Made by a program: the position numbers and the translations under genes. The notes beneath the pieces were generated by a model. The model was not told the origin of the DNA. It saw only the letters and a program-made list of their open reading frames with translations, and did no database searches. This document shows positions 1-10,863 of a stretch of DNA of 64,000 nt, piece by piece (positions within the stretch are counted from its first letter, which is position 1; the number at the start of each line of letters is the position of its first letter). The stretch is from Gammaproteobacteria bacterium. GTDB lineage: Bacteria; Pseudomonadota; Gammaproteobacteria; UBA6429; Thiohalophilaceae. Location: positions 124,001-188,000 of the forward strand of contig JAOUNS010000002.1 of the NCBI GenBank assembly GCA_029880855.1. The letters run 5' to 3'.

Positions 1-1277
1 ATATCGCCCATGCCGAACCGCCTGCCTCCATGGAGGCAGTGCGACGCAAGATCGCCGGTGAACGGCTGGAACTGGACGACTTTCGCGAGATCACCCAGGA
101 CATCATCGCCAACCGTTATTCCAAGATGGAGCTGGCGGCCTTCCTGGTCTCCTCCATGCACAGCGGTCTGGATCGGGAGGAGATATACTCCCTGACCCGC
201 GCCATGACCGAGACCGGAGAACGACTCAACTGGGGCTCCGGTCTGGTGGTGGACAAGCACTGCATCGGCGGGATCCCCGGCAATCGCACCAGTATGCTGA
301 TCGTACCCATCGTGGCCAGTCACGGTCTGCTCATGCCCAAAACCTCCAGTCGCGCCATTACCTCACCCGCCGGAACGGCAGATACCATGGCGATACTGGC
401 CGAAGTGGATCTGTCTCCGGAGGCCATGCATGCGGTCGTCAGCAAGACTCACGGTTGTTTGGCCTGGGGCGGCAAGGCAAGGCTTGCCCCGGCCGATGAT
501 ATCCTGATTTCCGTGGAACGCCCGTTGGGGATTGATTCTGAAGGCCAGATGGTCGCATCTATCCTGTCGAAGAAGATCGCCGCCGGCGCCACGCACCTGT
601 TGATCGATATCCCGCTCGGCCCCAGCGCCAAGGTGCGCCATATTCAGCAAGCCCTCCACCTGCGGAAATTATTTGAATATATCGGTGATCGGCTCGGTTT
701 GCGCCTCGAGGTCATGATCACCGATGGACGCCAGCCTATCGGTCGCGGTATCGGCCCCATGCTGGAGGCACACGATGTGATGCTGGTATTGGAAAACCAT
801 CCCGAGGCCCCGGCTGACCTGCGGCAAAAGACCCTTAATCTGGCCGGACGTATCCTCGAATTCGATCCCGATGTCCGTGGCGGACAGGGCTATGCCCTGG
901 CGCGGGATATCCTCGACTCCGGCCGCGCCAAACACAAGATGGCCGAAATTATCGAAGCCCAGGGTGGTAAACCACTGGACTTCACCCCCGCCCCCCTGCA
1001 CGAGGAAATCTGTGCGGCCAACGACGGGGTGGTTACCTCTATCGATAATTACCAGTTGGCGCGTATCGCCCGCATGGCGGGGGCGCCGATGGTGGCGCGG
1101 GCCGGTGTTGAGCTGCTGAAAAAAATCGGTGACAAGGTGGAACAGGGAGAAGGCCTGTATCGCATCTATGCCGAATATCCGGCGGATTTTTCCTTCGCAA
1201 CCAATGTCGCACGGGAAAATGCCGGCTATACCATCGGTCGTGAGCAGGACATCGTTAAACCTTATATGGAATTTTGA
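1..1277 (+). CDS. AMP/thymidine phosphorylase family protein (5' truncated by window edge)
   Basis: The enzyme splits a nucleoside or nucleoside monophosphate with phosphate, giving base and ribose 1-phosphate or ribose 1,5-bisphosphate. The frame is open to the window edge, and an internal Met at 30 is only a convenience. Counting from it, the family shows at residues 75-88 ([14 protein letters not shown]) and 104-121 ([18 protein letters not shown]), the phosphate and nucleoside binding signatures. About 424 residues are visible of a family length near 500, so roughly 75 N-terminal residues lie outside. The long form with [10 protein letters not shown] resembles archaeal AMP phosphorylase (DeoA) more than enteric DeoA. 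A PRPP-synthetase homologue starts 4 bases after its stop, so a shared nucleotide salvage role is inferred. The substrate is not decided by the sequence. Confidence 0.88.
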   Translation, partial: IAHAEPPASMEAVRRKIAGERLELDDFREITQDIIANRYSKMELAAFLVSSMHSGLDREEIYSLTRAMTETGERLNWGSGLVVDKHCIGGIPGNRTSMLIVPIVASHGLLMPKTSSRAITSPAGTADTMAILAEVDLSPEAMHAVVSKTHGCLAWGGKARLAPADDILISVERPLGIDSEGQMVASILSKKIAAGATHLLIDIPLGPSAKVRHIQQALHLRKLFEYIGDRLGLRLEVMITDGRQPIGRGIGPMLEAHDVMLVLENHPEAPADLRQKTLNLAGRILEFDPDVRGGQGYALARDILDSGRAKHKMAEIIEAQGGKPLDFTPAPLHEEICAANDGVVTSIDNYQLARIARMAGAPMVARAGVELLKKIGDKVEQGEGLYRIYAEYPADFSFATNVARENAGYTIGREQDIVKPYMEF

Positions 1278-1281
1278 TCTC

Positions 1282-2178
1282 ATGCAGTCAGACACTATTG
1301 TCCTGGGTTTTGCTGATTACCGGGAACCGGCACAACGTTACGCCGCAGCCCTGGGCCTGGCGTACCGCGAAGTGGATATCCACCACTTTCCGGATCAGGA
1401 GAGCCGCATCATCCTGCCCCAGCCCCTCCCGACCCATTTGATCCTCTGTCGCAGTATGTTCCGGCCCAATGACAAACTGGTGGAGTTAATGCTGATTGTC
1501 CGCTCGGCCCGCCGGCAAGGTGTCCGGCGTATCAGTTTGATTGCACCCTATCTTTGCTACATGCGACAGGACAAGGCCTTTCACCCCGGCGAGGTGGTCA
1601 GCCAAACGGTTATCGGTGGTTTTCTGGCGGAATTGTTTGATGCGGTGATCACGGTCGATCCCCATTTACACCGGATTACGAATCTGGACGAAGCCATTCC
1701 CGGCATACAGGCTGTCAGTCTGCATGCCACCGCCGCCCTTGGCAAATTCCTGGTCGAACAGGCAAACGACTTTTTTCTGATTGGCCCGGATGAAGAATCG
1801 GAACAATGGGTCGCCGCGATTGCGGAACAGGGTGGTTATGAATTTGCCATTGCACACAAAACCCGTTTTTCCGATACCGAGGTCCGCGTCGTACTGCCGG
1901 AATTGCAGCTCAGCGGACGTGATGTGGTATTGGTGGATGACATGGTCAGCACCGGTCACACCATGATCGAGACTGCACAACAATTGCCGGCGCAGGGCGT
2001 GAACTCAGTCAGCGCCCTGATCACCCATCCCTTGTTTACCGACAATGCATTACACGCCATGCAACAAAGCGGCATCAACCGCATCTGGAGCAGTGACTCC
2101 ATTCCCCATGCAACCAATTGTGTGATGCTGGCTGATTTGCTGGCCTCAGCGTCACAAACCCTGCCGGAATTAAACTGA
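1282..2178 (+). CDS. ribose-phosphate pyrophosphokinase (PRPP synthetase) family protein
   Basis: The predicted 298-residue cytosolic enzyme makes PRPP from ribose 5-phosphate and ATP, or uses a related sugar phosphate. Visible family marks are the catalytic loop RQDKAFHPGE (about residues 95-104), TVDPHLH (124-130) and the PRPP-binding loop VLVDDMVSTGHT (216-227). It is shorter than the usual bacterial enzyme (about 315 residues) and its RQDK..PGE loop recalls archaeal forms. The ATG at 1282 was chosen because the frame upstream lies inside the preceding phosphorylase. Its stop overlaps the next start by one base (2178), which indicates translational coupling. Being downstream of a phosphorylase suggests it recycles the ribose phosphate released there; this is inference. 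Confidence 0.88.
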   Translation: MQSDTIVLGFADYREPAQRYAAALGLAYREVDIHHFPDQESRIILPQPLPTHLILCRSMFRPNDKLVELMLIVRSARRQGVRRISLIAPYLCYMRQDKAFHPGEVVSQTVIGGFLAELFDAVITVDPHLHRITNLDEAIPGIQAVSLHATAALGKFLVEQANDFFLIGPDEESEQWVAAIAEQGGYEFAIAHKTRFSDTEVRVVLPELQLSGRDVVLVDDMVSTGHTMIETAQQLPAQGVNSVSALITHPLFTDNALHAMQQSGINRIWSSDSIPHATNCVMLADLLASASQTLPELN

Positions 2179-2840
2179 TGCGCGAACCCTCATTTCAGCA
2201 ATTATTGATACTCGGTCTGTTGCTGGTCGGACTGCTGATCTTTATCCAACTGGGAATATTCACCCTTGCGCTGGAAAAACTGGGCCTGTCTTCTCACTCC
2301 ATCTTTTTGGTATTGATGACCTCGCTGTTCGGCAGCGCCATCAACCTGCCCCTGTTTACCATTCAGGGGAATCCACTGATCAAACTTGATCGACCTCCCG
2401 CTCACGGACTCTTGTTGGGCCGTCCCTTGCCCTACACCGGCAAGACCATTATCGCCATCAACATGGGTGGCGCCCTGATCCCAATCCTGGTCTCTATCTA
2501 TTTGATCCGCCTGCACCAGATCAGCTTCCCGGTTTTTCTCAGCGCCATCTTTATCGTCAGCGGCATATGTTACACATTCAGCCGCCCCATTCCCGGTCTG
2601 GGCATCGGCATGCCTGTCTTCATTGCACCCATCAGCGCCGCATTGACGGCCATCCTGCTGGCCCCGGAGCAAAGCGCATCACTGGCCTATGTTTGTGGCA
2701 CCATAGGCGTATTGATCGGCGCAGATCTGCTGCGCCTCAACAACATCCGCGATCTGGGCGCACCGGTCGCGGCAATCGGTGGGGCCGGCACCTTCGACGG
2801 CATATTTATCACCGGCATTGTTGCCGTACTACTGGCCTGA
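2178..2840 (+). CDS. DUF1614 family integral membrane protein
   Basis: This 220-residue protein is almost entirely hydrophobic, with about six or seven membrane segments. It resembles the DUF1614 family: a hydrophobic start, a central stretch with LPLFTIQGNP, and a Gly/Ala-rich C-terminus containing GGAGTFDGIF. No catalytic motif is visible and the function of the family is not known to me. The start codon shares one base with the stop of the PRPP-synthetase gene, so the three genes form one operon. A role as transporter or membrane partner of the nucleotide salvage enzymes is only a guess from position. Confidence 0.8.
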   Translation: MREPSFQQLLILGLLLVGLLIFIQLGIFTLALEKLGLSSHSIFLVLMTSLFGSAINLPLFTIQGNPLIKLDRPPAHGLLLGRPLPYTGKTIIAINMGGALIPILVSIYLIRLHQISFPVFLSAIFIVSGICYTFSRPIPGLGIGMPVFIAPISAALTAILLAPEQSASLAYVCGTIGVLIGADLLRLNNIRDLGAPVAAIGGAGTFDGIFITGIVAVLLA

Positions 2841-2877
2841 TTGCTACGCTTAACCAAACCACAAGAACCACGACGCA

Positions 2878-3714
2878 ATGAAAACATCAGGCAAATCCAT
2901 CCTCATCACCGGCTGCTCCACCGGTATCGGTCTGTGCGTCGCCAAAGGCCTGTCTGCACGGGGATATCGCGTTTTTGCCACGGCACGAAAACCTGAAGAT
3001 GTGACCGGCCTGCGAGAGCTGGGGCTGGAAAGTCTGCAACTTGATCTGGATGACAGCAAATCTATCAAGGCCGCTGTCGAAACAGTCTTGCAACAAACCG
3101 GCGGTACACTGGATGCCTTGTTTAATAATGGCGCATACGGTCAACCCGGTGCGATTGAAGACCTGACCCGGGACTCATTACGTGAGCAGTTTGAAACCAA
3201 CCTGTTCGGCTGGCTGGAATTGACCAACCTGATCCTGCCGATCATGCGTCAACAGGGCCATGGTCGCATTATCCAAAACAGTTCCGTACTGGGGCTGGTC
3301 TGCATGCCTTATCGTGGTGCATACAACGCGAGTAAATTTGCGCTCGAAGGTCTGACCGATACGTTGCGTCTGGAACTGGCCGGCACCAACATTCATATTT
3401 CACTGATCGAACCCGGCCCGATTGAAAGCCGCTTTCGCGCCAATGCCTTCAAGGCTTATCAACGGAACGTAAATAAAGACTCAAGCCCGCACAGAGATCG
3501 CTACATTGCGATGGAAAATCGTTTACAAAAACAGGGCCCGGCAGCCCCCTTCACCTTACCGCCCGAAGCGGTTTTGCATAAAGTGATCCATGCACTGGAA
3601 AGCAAACGGCCAAAAATCCGGTACTACGTCACATTTCCGACCTGGCTGTTTGCTACACTGAAAAGAGTTTTACCCGTATTCCTGTTGGACAAGATCCTGC
3701 GCATCGCCGGGTAA
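2878..3714 (+). CDS. short-chain dehydrogenase/reductase (SDR) family oxidoreductase
   Basis: A 278-residue classical SDR with an NAD(P)-binding Rossmann fold. The cofactor motif TGCSTGIG is at residues 11-18, the NNGA-type motif at 83-86, the catalytic Ser near 136 and the catalytic pair Tyr149/Lys153 in YNASK. The family reduces carbonyl compounds or oxidises alcohols; the substrate cannot be read from the sequence. The C-terminal tail ends in a hydrophobic segment (FPTWLFATLKRVLPVFLL), suggesting membrane association, as in SDRs that act on lipid or steroid-like substrates. It lies 37 bases after the DUF1614 gene, so it may be the last gene of that operon. Confidence 0.9.
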   Translation: MKTSGKSILITGCSTGIGLCVAKGLSARGYRVFATARKPEDVTGLRELGLESLQLDLDDSKSIKAAVETVLQQTGGTLDALFNNGAYGQPGAIEDLTRDSLREQFETNLFGWLELTNLILPIMRQQGHGRIIQNSSVLGLVCMPYRGAYNASKFALEGLTDTLRLELAGTNIHISLIEPGPIESRFRANAFKAYQRNVNKDSSPHRDRYIAMENRLQKQGPAAPFTLPPEAVLHKVIHALESKRPKIRYYVTFPTWLFATLKRVLPVFLLDKILRIAG

Positions 3715-3822
3715 CACTTTTTAACAGCCTGACTATTGCATCATTACTGCTATTTTTGTAATGCTTTGTTAACATACCGGCTTGACGAAACACGCGATAC
3801 ACCTTTCTCCGGAAAAACGGAA

Positions 3823-4866
3823 ATGGACATACTGGAAGAACTGAAGCGACTCGGTAATCAGGACAATGGCAACAAGGCTCTGACACCGATCGACCTTTTA
3901 GAAAAACAACGCAGCAAAATGGCGGATACCATGATGGATATCCATGCCTACCTGCGCGAGCTCGTTGGCGGTCTGAACCAGATGAATCGGGAGATCAATG
4001 CTGAGTTCAGTATTCCTGAAGTGGGCACTATTCACAACCTGTCGCAGGAAGATTATGAACTCACATTTCAAAACAACGCCAATACCGATATTATCACCTT
4101 CAGTTTCAGTATGGTCCCCCGTGACAAGGCCACATTCAAAATCCCGGCTGATATCAACCCTGTCGTACTCGACAGCCTGAACCGGGCCGGCATCGGATTC
4201 AACTACCAGAGCAACAAACATGAAATTGAAATCGATGATGATATCCCTGTAAAACTGGTATTCAGTTCACACCCCGCAGAACAATATATCCTGCTGACTA
4301 TTCATAACTATGACCATCCCGGTCGACATCGCTACGCACTCACCACCCAGATGCTGGATGACTATTTCAAAAATCAGTTGGGTTATTACATATTACGCCG
4401 AGACAACAACCTGATCCTGCAGTTACAGGACTTTCTCAAAACATCCACTGATTCCATCCCTCAACTGGAAGGCGATATCACGGAAACCGACATGAATACC
4501 ACCGAGATGGATGTCTCTCGCCTGAAATCACTATTCAGCAAGGAAGCACTCATCTATCTCACATATCAAAACACCATCAAGGAAGTCTCGCCAAAAAACA
4601 ACACCTTCATCCTCGGCCGCTCACGCCAGTGTGATTTAAAAATCAACTCTGATCTGGCCTCACGACAACATGCCCAGATTGTATACCGCAAGGGCAAGTT
4701 TGTGCTGGTGGATAAAAGCACCAACGGCAGCTTCGTCAAACCACAGGGCGGCAAAGAGGTTTATGTACAGGGTGAAGAGTATCCGCTGTCAGGCTCGGGT
4801 TTCATCAGTCTGGGTAAATCAGTCACGGTGGATAATGAGCATGTGATCTATTATTCCTGTCAGTAA
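3823..4866 (+). CDS. FHA domain protein
   Basis: A 347-residue soluble protein with a C-terminal forkhead-associated (phosphothreonine-binding) domain at about residues 258-335. The domain marks are the strand LGRSRQCDLKI, the conserved SRQHAQI and the STNGSFV loop. The N-terminal two thirds have no domain I recognise; they begin with a charged helical stretch. The ATG at 3823 was preferred to a Met 29 codons upstream (3736), because the upstream stretch looks unlike a protein N-terminus and a purine-rich GGAAAAACGGAA precedes 3823. No kinase or phosphatase neighbour is present, so the phosphoprotein partner must be elsewhere. It probably acts in Ser/Thr phospho-signalling or secretion control. 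Confidence 0.85.
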   Translation: MDILEELKRLGNQDNGNKALTPIDLLEKQRSKMADTMMDIHAYLRELVGGLNQMNREINAEFSIPEVGTIHNLSQEDYELTFQNNANTDIITFSFSMVPRDKATFKIPADINPVVLDSLNRAGIGFNYQSNKHEIEIDDDIPVKLVFSSHPAEQYILLTIHNYDHPGRHRYALTTQMLDDYFKNQLGYYILRRDNNLILQLQDFLKTSTDSIPQLEGDITETDMNTTEMDVSRLKSLFSKEALIYLTYQNTIKEVSPKNNTFILGRSRQCDLKINSDLASRQHAQIVYRKGKFVLVDKSTNGSFVKPQGGKEVYVQGEEYPLSGSGFISLGKSVTVDNEHVIYYSCQ

Positions 4867-4966
4867 GACTTCGATCACCGCTGCTTGTTGATATTTCTAT
4901 TTCCTGTTTTTTTCTTTGAACTGTTATGTTCTTTTCTGCTTGGCGCTATATCCTCGTATGTCCATA

Positions 4967-4996
4967 GTTTCACTCCCTGGCGGGAGCGAGTGAAAC
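4967..4996. repeat. hairpin between convergent genes
   Basis: GTTTCACTC (4967-4975) and GAGTGAAAC (4988-4996) form a perfect 9-bp stem with a 12-base loop. It lies in the 231-bp gap between the FHA gene (+) and the ABC permease gene (-). There is no T-run directly after it, so it may be a weak terminator or a dispersed palindromic element. A 65-codon frame through the gap (4885-5082) has no coding character. Confidence 0.55.
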
Positions 4997-5097
4997 AGGG
5001 AGATATCAGACTAGACGAACAGAGTGCAATGCCGCACAGGCGCAGGTGTCAGCAAAACTTTCATTACAAAAAGTTTCAGTAACGAGACAAACACGCA

Positions 5098-5871
5098 CTA
5101 GCTCCGCACCCCAATCCCCCGATTCAACAAATACAGCGCAAAACTGAACAAAGCGATGATGAAACTGATAATTATCGCCATGGCAAGCGTGATATCAATA
5201 TCAGACACTCCCAGCATCCCGTAGCGCATGGCGTTGACCATATACAGGATAGGATTGACCAGTGATACGTTTTGCCAAAATGCCGGTAACATATCCACCG
5301 AATAAAAAACGCCGCCCAGATAAGTCAGCGGTGTCAGGACAAAGGTCGGGATAATGGAGATATCATCAAAACTCTTTGCATAGATCGCATTGATAAACCC
5401 GGCCAGGGAAAACAACATAGATGTCAGCACCCCGGCGGCTAACGTGATCAATAAATGATGGCTTTGCAGTTTCACAAAGAACATCGACACGCCGGTGACG
5501 GCTGCGCCCACCACCATGCCGCGTGCCACTCCCCCGGCAATAAAGCCGATGATGATTAAATAGTTCGGCATGGGTGAGATCAGTAACTCCTCCACATGGC
5601 GCTGAAACTTGGCACTGTAGAATGAGGACACGACGTTGGCATAGGAGTTATTGATTACCGACATAAGGATAATGCCGGGGACGATATAATCAATATAGCG
5701 CAGCCCGTGAATATCATTCAGCTGTGAGCCGATAAGGTTGCCAAAAATAATAAAATACAACGCCATGGTGATTGCGGCAGGCAGGACGGTCTGCACCCAG
5801 ATTCGCATAAAGCGACGGATCTCCTTGACCAGAAGCGCCGAAAAGGCAATATATTGTTGCCGCGCATTCAT
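5098..5871 (-). CDS. yadH: ABC-2 type transporter permease (YadH-like)
   Basis: This 257-residue inner-membrane permease of an ABC exporter closely follows E. coli YadH as I recall it. The shared stretches are FMRIWVQT near the start, LYFIIFGNLIGS, SSFYSAKFQR, and FDDISIIPTFVLTPLTYLGG. About six membrane segments are visible. Its ATG overlaps the stop of the ATPase gene by four bases (ATGA at 5868-5871), so the two are translated together. The transported substrate is unknown; related pairs are drug or polysaccharide exporters (DrrB/NodJ group). Confidence 0.92.
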   Translation of the reverse strand: MNARQQYIAFSALLVKEIRRFMRIWVQTVLPAAITMALYFIIFGNLIGSQLNDIHGLRYIDYIVPGIILMSVINNSYANVVSSFYSAKFQRHVEELLISPMPNYLIIIGFIAGGVARGMVVGAAVTGVSMFFVKLQSHHLLITLAAGVLTSMLFSLAGFINAIYAKSFDDISIIPTFVLTPLTYLGGVFYSVDMLPAFWQNVSLVNPILYMVNAMRYGMLGVSDIDITLAMAIIISFIIALFSFALYLLNRGIGVRS

Positions 5872-6785
5872 AGCTGTCCTTTCTCCACCAGTTTGACGAA
5901 CAACTCTTCCAGCCGGTTACTTTTATTTTTCATGCTGCGCACCTGTAGTCCGGCCGCCGCCAGTTCGCCAAACACCTGATTGAGATTCTGTTCCGCCGAG
6001 ATATCCACTTCCAGTGTCGTTTCATCAACCTGTTTCATGGCATAACCCTGGATTGACGGAAATTGTTCCAGCGGTTCCTGCAGATACAACAGGAAGGTTT
6101 CCTTTTGTAATTGCCGCAGCAGGGATTTCATGGCGGTGCTCTCAACGGTGTAGCCGTTGTTGATGATGGCAATATGTCGACAGAGGTTTTCCGCCTCTTC
6201 CAGATAATGGGTGGTCAGAATAATCGTGGTGCCTTGCTCATTGATGCGACGCAGAAACTCCCACATGGAACGACGGATCTCGATATCCACCCCGGCAGTG
6301 GGTTCATCCAGGATCAACAGTTTTGGCTCATGTACCAGGGCCCGGGCGATCATCAGGCGACGTTTCATACCGCCCGATAATTCCCGCGCCATGCTGTTGC
6401 GTTTTTCCCAGAGGCCGAGTTGTTTGAGATATGTTTCCGCCCGCTGATACGCTGTTTGCCGATCCAGTCCATAATAACCGCCCTGGCTCATGACGATCTC
6501 CACCACCGGTTCGAACTGGTTAAAGTTGAACTCCTGCGGCACCAGACCAATGCAACTCTTGGCGGCTTCCAGATCTGTGTCGATATTGTGACCAAACACC
6601 TCCACCGTACCGCCCGATTTATTCACCAGCGATGAGACGATCCCGATGGTGGTTGATTTGCCTGCACCGTTCGGTCCCAGCAAGGCAAAGAAATCCCCTT
6701 CCGGCACATCCAGATCAACACCACGCAGCGCCTCAACACCGCCCTTATAGGTCTTGGTCAGATTACGAATCTTCAGCGCTTGCAT
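5868..6785 (-). CDS. yadG: ABC transporter ATP-binding protein (YadG-like)
   Basis: A 305-residue ATPase that drives the partner permease. The Walker A motif GPNGAGKST is at residues 38-45, the ABC signature LSGGMKRRL at 136-144, and Walker B LLILDEPT at 156-163, followed by the H-loop TTHYLEEAE. Length and order match E. coli YadG/DrrA-type exporters. The gene is first in a two-gene operon with the permease. Upstream lies a 130-bp gap with a dispersed repeat and then the 3' end of purL. No regulator is adjacent. Confidence 0.93.
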   Translation of the reverse strand: MQALKIRNLTKTYKGGVEALRGVDLDVPEGDFFALLGPNGAGKSTTIGIVSSLVNKSGGTVEVFGHNIDTDLEAAKSCIGLVPQEFNFNQFEPVVEIVMSQGGYYGLDRQTAYQRAETYLKQLGLWEKRNSMARELSGGMKRRLMIARALVHEPKLLILDEPTAGVDIEIRRSMWEFLRRINEQGTTIILTTHYLEEAENLCRHIAIINNGYTVESTAMKSLLRQLQKETFLLYLQEPLEQFPSIQGYAMKQVDETTLEVDISAEQNLNQVFGELAAAGLQVRSMKNKSNRLEELFVKLVEKGQL

Positions 6786-6862
6786 AATGATCGGATGTGC
6801 TCTGTAAAGAAGTTATTAATCGCAAAGAACAAGCAGTCTCATACAGACAAACCGGAATTTTA

Positions 6863-6889
6863 TCTTTGCGCCTCTGCGCCTTTGCGTTA
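6863..6889. repeat. dispersed repeat of the CGCAAAGGCGC type
   Basis: TCTTTGCGCCTCTGCGCCTT continuing with TGCGTTA fills the yadG-purL gap. The same words recur as one arm of a large inverted repeat at 45354-45410, and a degenerate relative is near 20247-20264. It is non-coding and occurs only between genes here. Confidence 0.6.
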
Positions 6890-6915
6890 TGTTTTCAGTA
6901 ATGAAACGATAACGT

Positions 6916-9900
6916 TCAGCCCACCCACATCCTGGCATTGCGGAACAGCCGCAACCAGGGTGCATCTTCGCCCCAGTCGGCCGGATGCCAGGCGTGTTGC
7001 ACAGTGCGGAAGACTCGTTCCGGATGCGGCATCATGATCGTGAACCGTCCATCCTGCGTGGTCAGTCCGGTAATACCCTGGGGTGAACCATTCGGGTTAT
7101 ATGGATAGGTATCGGTTGCCTTGCCGTAATGATCTACATAGCGCAACGCAATTGTTCCGGTCGATATCGCCTGTTGCAGATCGGTAAATTCGGCACGTCC
7201 TTCACCATGCGCCACAGCGATAGGCATACGCGACCCCGCCATGCCCTGCAACAGGATCGAGGGTGAGTCCTGCACTTCCACCAGTGAGAAGCGGGCTTCA
7301 AATTGCTCTGAGCGATTACGCAGGAAACGCGGCCAGTGGTCTGCACCGGGGATCAAATCCTTAAGATGTGACATCATCTGGCAACCGTTACATACGCCCA
7401 GACCAAAGGTATCTTCCCGATGGAAGAAAGTCTGGAATTGATCGCGCACCGCGTCACTGAACAGGATGGATTTGGCCCAACCGCCGCCTGCACCGAGGAC
7501 ATCACCGTAGGAGAAACCACCGCAGGCCACAATACCCTTGAAACGTTGCAGGTCCACCTGACCGGTCATCAGGTCACTCATGTGAATATCGATACAGTCG
7601 AATCCGGCGCGATCAAAGGCGGCGGCCATTTCCACCTGACCGTTTACCCCCTGCTCACGCAGAATGGCCATTTCCGGGCGGGCGGTATGAATATAGGGGG
7701 CGGCTGTATTTTCATCGGCATCAAAAGACAGAGAGACATGCATGCCGGGATCATCCTTGTCCAGCACGTTGTCAAATTCCTGCCGGGCACATTCCGCATT
7801 GTCACGCAAGGCCTGCATACGATAACTGGTCTCGGACCAGATGCGCTGCCAGGCAACGCGATCCCCGTTGAGTACCGGTTGTTTATCCAGGGTAAAGACC
7901 AGCCGATCCTGTTGATTGAGGGTTCCAATCACATGGCTGTAGTGACCGAGTCCCGCATCATGCAACCAGGCCAGGACTTCATCTGTATGTTGATGCCTTA
8001 CCTGTATCACCGCGCCCAATTCTTCGTTGAACAGTGCCGCCACCGGATCATCGCCCAGATCATCCAACTGGATATCCAGACCGCAGTGAGCGGCAAAGGC
8101 CATTTCACACAGGGTCGCGAACAGACCGCCATCTGCTCGATCATGATAGGCCAGTAACAGGTGTTTTTGATTCAATGTCTGAATGGTATTGAAGAAGGCC
8201 TTGAAACCTTCCGCGTCATCCAGATCCGCCGGATGGTGCCCCAGTTGCTGATACACCTGCGCCAGACAGGAACCACCCATGCGATTCCGTCCCTTGCCCA
8301 GATCGATCAGGATCAAATCGGTATCGCCACAGTCACGTTTTAATTCCGGTGTCAGGGTCTTGCGCACGTCCTGCACCCGGGCGAAGGCGGAAATAATCAG
8401 GGACATGGGGGCGGTAACGGCGTGTTGCCCGTTTTCATCGGACCAGACCGTTTTCATGGACATGGAATCCTTGCCCACCGGGATGGCGATCCCCAATGCG
8501 GGGCAGAGTTCCATACCGACAGCCTTTACCGCTTCAAACAGGCCGGCATCTTCTCCGGGGTGACCGGCCGGGGCCATCCAGTTGGCGGAAAGAACGATAT
8601 CGCCCAGGTCGTCAATGCGGGCCGCCGCAATGTTGGTGAGCGCCTCACCGACCGCCATGCGCGCCGCCGCCGCATGATGTAAAAGGGCTATCGGCGTGCG
8701 TTCGCCCATGGCCATCGCCTCACCGGTATAGACGTCAAAACTGCTCGCTGTCACCCCGACATCGGCCACCGGCACCTGCCAGGGGCCGACCATCTGGTCA
8801 CGGGCGACCAGCCCGGTCACGGTACGGTCACCAATGGTGATCAGGAAGGTTTTGGCCGCCACGGTCGGCAGGGCCAGTATCCGCTCGGCGGCTTCATTCA
8901 GACTGCCAATGGTCGAGGCGTCAAATTCGGTTTTGTGGAAGGTGCGGTGGTGTACATCGCGCAGCATTTTGGGTGGTTTACCCAGCAATACTTCCATCGG
9001 AATACTGATAGGCGTGTTGTCGAAATGGCCGTCACCCAGGATCAGTTGTTTCTCTGCTGTGGCCTCACCGATAACGGCAAAGGGACAACGCTCCCGTTCA
9101 CAGATAGCGCTGAACAGGGCCATATCATCACGCCCCACCGCCATGACATAGCGTTCCTGGGCCTCGTTACACCAGATCTCCATGGGCGACATGCCGGCAT
9201 CATCATTCGGAATTGTGCGCAACTCAAAGCGTCCGCCCCGATCACTGTCGTTCACCAGCTCCGGCATGGCATTGGATAATCCACCGGCACCCACGTCATG
9301 GATGCTGATAATGGGGTTCTTCTCGCCCATCTGCCAGCAGCGGTCAATGACCTCCTGGGCGCGCCGTTCGATCTCCGGGTTGCCGCGTTGCACCGAGGCA
9401 AAATCCAGATCTTCATGACTTTGACCGGTGGCCATGGAAGAGGCAGCCCCCCCACCCAGCCCGATTAACATAGCCGGACCACCCAACACGACCAGTTGGG
9501 CACCGGCCGGAATCGTACCTTTTTCGACATGCCCGTCCCGGATATTGCCCAGACCGCCGGCCAGCATGATCGGCTTGTGATACCCCCGCACCTCTTCACC
9601 ATCAGGGCCTGGTACGGTTTGTTCGTATGTTCGGAAATAGCCGCAAATATTCGGGCGGCCGAATTCGTTGTTGAAAGCGGCGGCGCCGATCGGCCCTTCG
9701 AGCATGATATCCAGCGCAGAGACAATGCGGCCGGGACGACCATGGTCCGCTTCCCAGGGTTGCGGGAGGCCGGGCAGATTCAGGTTGGAAACCGAGAAAC
9801 CGCACAGGCCCGCCTTGGGTTTGGAGCCGATGCCGGTGGCCCCTTCGTCACGAATCTCACCACCGGACCCGGTCGCGGCGCCGGGAAAAGGCGAGATCGC

Positions 9901-10800
9901 CGTCGGGTGATTGTGAGTCTCCACCTTCATCAGGATATGCACGTCTTCCTGATGATAGCCGTAGCGACGGGAATCCGCCGCCGGGAAAAAACGTCCGGCT
10001 TTAAACCCCTGAATCACGGCTGAGTTGTCGCTGTAGGCTGACAAAATCCCTTGCGGGTGGCTGTTGTAGGTATTGCGAATCATCTGAAACAGGGATTTAT
10101 CTTTAGCCTGTCCGTCGATGACCCAATCGGCATTGAAGATTTTGTGGCGGCAATGTTCGGAATTGGCCTGGGCAAACATCATCAATTCCACATCGGTGGG
10201 ATTGCGCCCCAGCAGGGTGAAATTTTCCACCAGGTAATCCACCTCATCAGCAGCCAGCGCCAGCCCCAGTTCCGTATTGGCCTTCATCAGGGCCGCCCGG
10301 CCGCCGCTCAGGATATCCACCGCGATCATCGGGCGCGGTTCATCCTGTCGGAACAGGGCCACAGCATCATCCAGGGACCGAAAAACCACTTCGGTCATCC
10401 GATCATGGAGCAGCGCAACCAGTTGCGGCATCACACCCTCCGCTGCTGCGGCTGTCGTCTCGAGATAAAAAGCGATACCCCGCTCGATACGGTGTACACC
10501 CTGTAAACCACAATTGTGTGCAATATCGGTCGCTTTACTGGACCAGGGAGAAATAGTGCCCGGACGGGGTGTCACCAGCAACAACAACCCTTGCGGCTCA
10601 TCGCTGACCCCCTGTTCGCCATAATCCAGCAAGGCTCGCAGGATTGACATGGCCTTGTCCCCAAGCCGGTACTCGGTGTCAATAAAATGGACAAATTCTG
10701 TATGCAACCCCGTGATCCCGGGATCGACAGACTGGAGAGAATCGAGCAGCTTGTTGAGACGAAATGAAGAGTATGCGGCACTACCGCGTAATCGCAGCAT
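6916..10800 (-). CDS. purL: phosphoribosylformylglycinamidine synthase PurL
   Basis: This enzyme catalyses the fourth step of purine synthesis, converting FGAR plus glutamine and ATP to FGAM. At 1294 residues it is the large single-chain form typical of gammaproteobacteria. It has an N-terminal PurS-like part, an ATP-binding synthetase core (for example [19 protein letters not shown]) and a C-terminal class I glutaminase. The glutaminase shows nucleophile Cys1137 in GVCNGCQM and His1259/Glu1261 in PHPER. The ATG at 10800 follows a weak GGTAG. It sits 63 bases after three DUF2173 genes and could be co-transcribed with them. No PurR-type operator was identified. Confidence 0.97.
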   Translation of the reverse strand: MLRLRGSAAYSSFRLNKLLDSLQSVDPGITGLHTEFVHFIDTEYRLGDKAMSILRALLDYGEQGVSDEPQGLLLLVTPRPGTISPWSSKATDIAHNCGLQGVHRIERGIAFYLETTAAAAEGVMPQLVALLHDRMTEVVFRSLDDAVALFRQDEPRPMIAVDILSGGRAALMKANTELGLALAADEVDYLVENFTLLGRNPTDVELMMFAQANSEHCRHKIFNADWVIDGQAKDKSLFQMIRNTYNSHPQGILSAYSDNSAVIQGFKAGRFFPAADSRRYGYHQEDVHILMKVETHNHPTAISPFPGAATGSGGEIRDEGATGIGSKPKAGLCGFSVSNLNLPGLPQPWEADHGRPGRIVSALDIMLEGPIGAAAFNNEFGRPNICGYFRTYEQTVPGPDGEEVRGYHKPIMLAGGLGNIRDGHVEKGTIPAGAQLVVLGGPAMLIGLGGGAASSMATGQSHEDLDFASVQRGNPEIERRAQEVIDRCWQMGEKNPIISIHDVGAGGLSNAMPELVNDSDRGGRFELRTIPNDDAGMSPMEIWCNEAQERYVMAVGRDDMALFSAICERERCPFAVIGEATAEKQLILGDGHFDNTPISIPMEVLLGKPPKMLRDVHHRTFHKTEFDASTIGSLNEAAERILALPTVAAKTFLITIGDRTVTGLVARDQMVGPWQVPVADVGVTASSFDVYTGEAMAMGERTPIALLHHAAAARMAVGEALTNIAAARIDDLGDIVLSANWMAPAGHPGEDAGLFEAVKAVGMELCPALGIAIPVGKDSMSMKTVWSDENGQHAVTAPMSLIISAFARVQDVRKTLTPELKRDCGDTDLILIDLGKGRNRMGGSCLAQVYQQLGHHPADLDDAEGFKAFFNTIQTLNQKHLLLAYHDRADGGLFATLCEMAFAAHCGLDIQLDDLGDDPVAALFNEELGAVIQVRHQHTDEVLAWLHDAGLGHYSHVIGTLNQQDRLVFTLDKQPVLNGDRVAWQRIWSETSYRMQALRDNAECARQEFDNVLDKDDPGMHVSLSFDADENTAAPYIHTARPEMAILREQGVNGQVEMAAAFDRAGFDCIDIHMSDLMTGQVDLQRFKGIVACGGFSYGDVLGAGGGWAKSILFSDAVRDQFQTFFHREDTFGLGVCNGCQMMSHLKDLIPGADHWPRFLRNRSEQFEARFSLVEVQDSPSILLQGMAGSRMPIAVAHGEGRAEFTDLQQAISTGTIALRYVDHYGKATDTYPYNPNGSPQGITGLTTQDGRFTIMMPHPERVFRTVQHAWHPADWGEDAPWLRLFRNARMWVG

Positions 10801-10863
10801 GTTTAACTACCAGGTTCCGGGACAATGAAAGAAGCCCGGAATGATACTGCATGTTGCCCCGCG

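Noticed and set aside
1129-1281. An upstream extension of the PRPP-synthetase frame
   Set aside because: It lies wholly inside the phosphorylase gene in another frame; the family N-terminus begins at 1282.
4885-5082. A 65-codon frame in the gap after the FHA gene
   Set aside because: It crosses a hairpin and has no ribosome binding site or protein-like second half.
9496-10023. A 175-codon plus-strand frame opposite purL
   Set aside because: Antisense shadow of conserved PurL codons; no independent coding sign.
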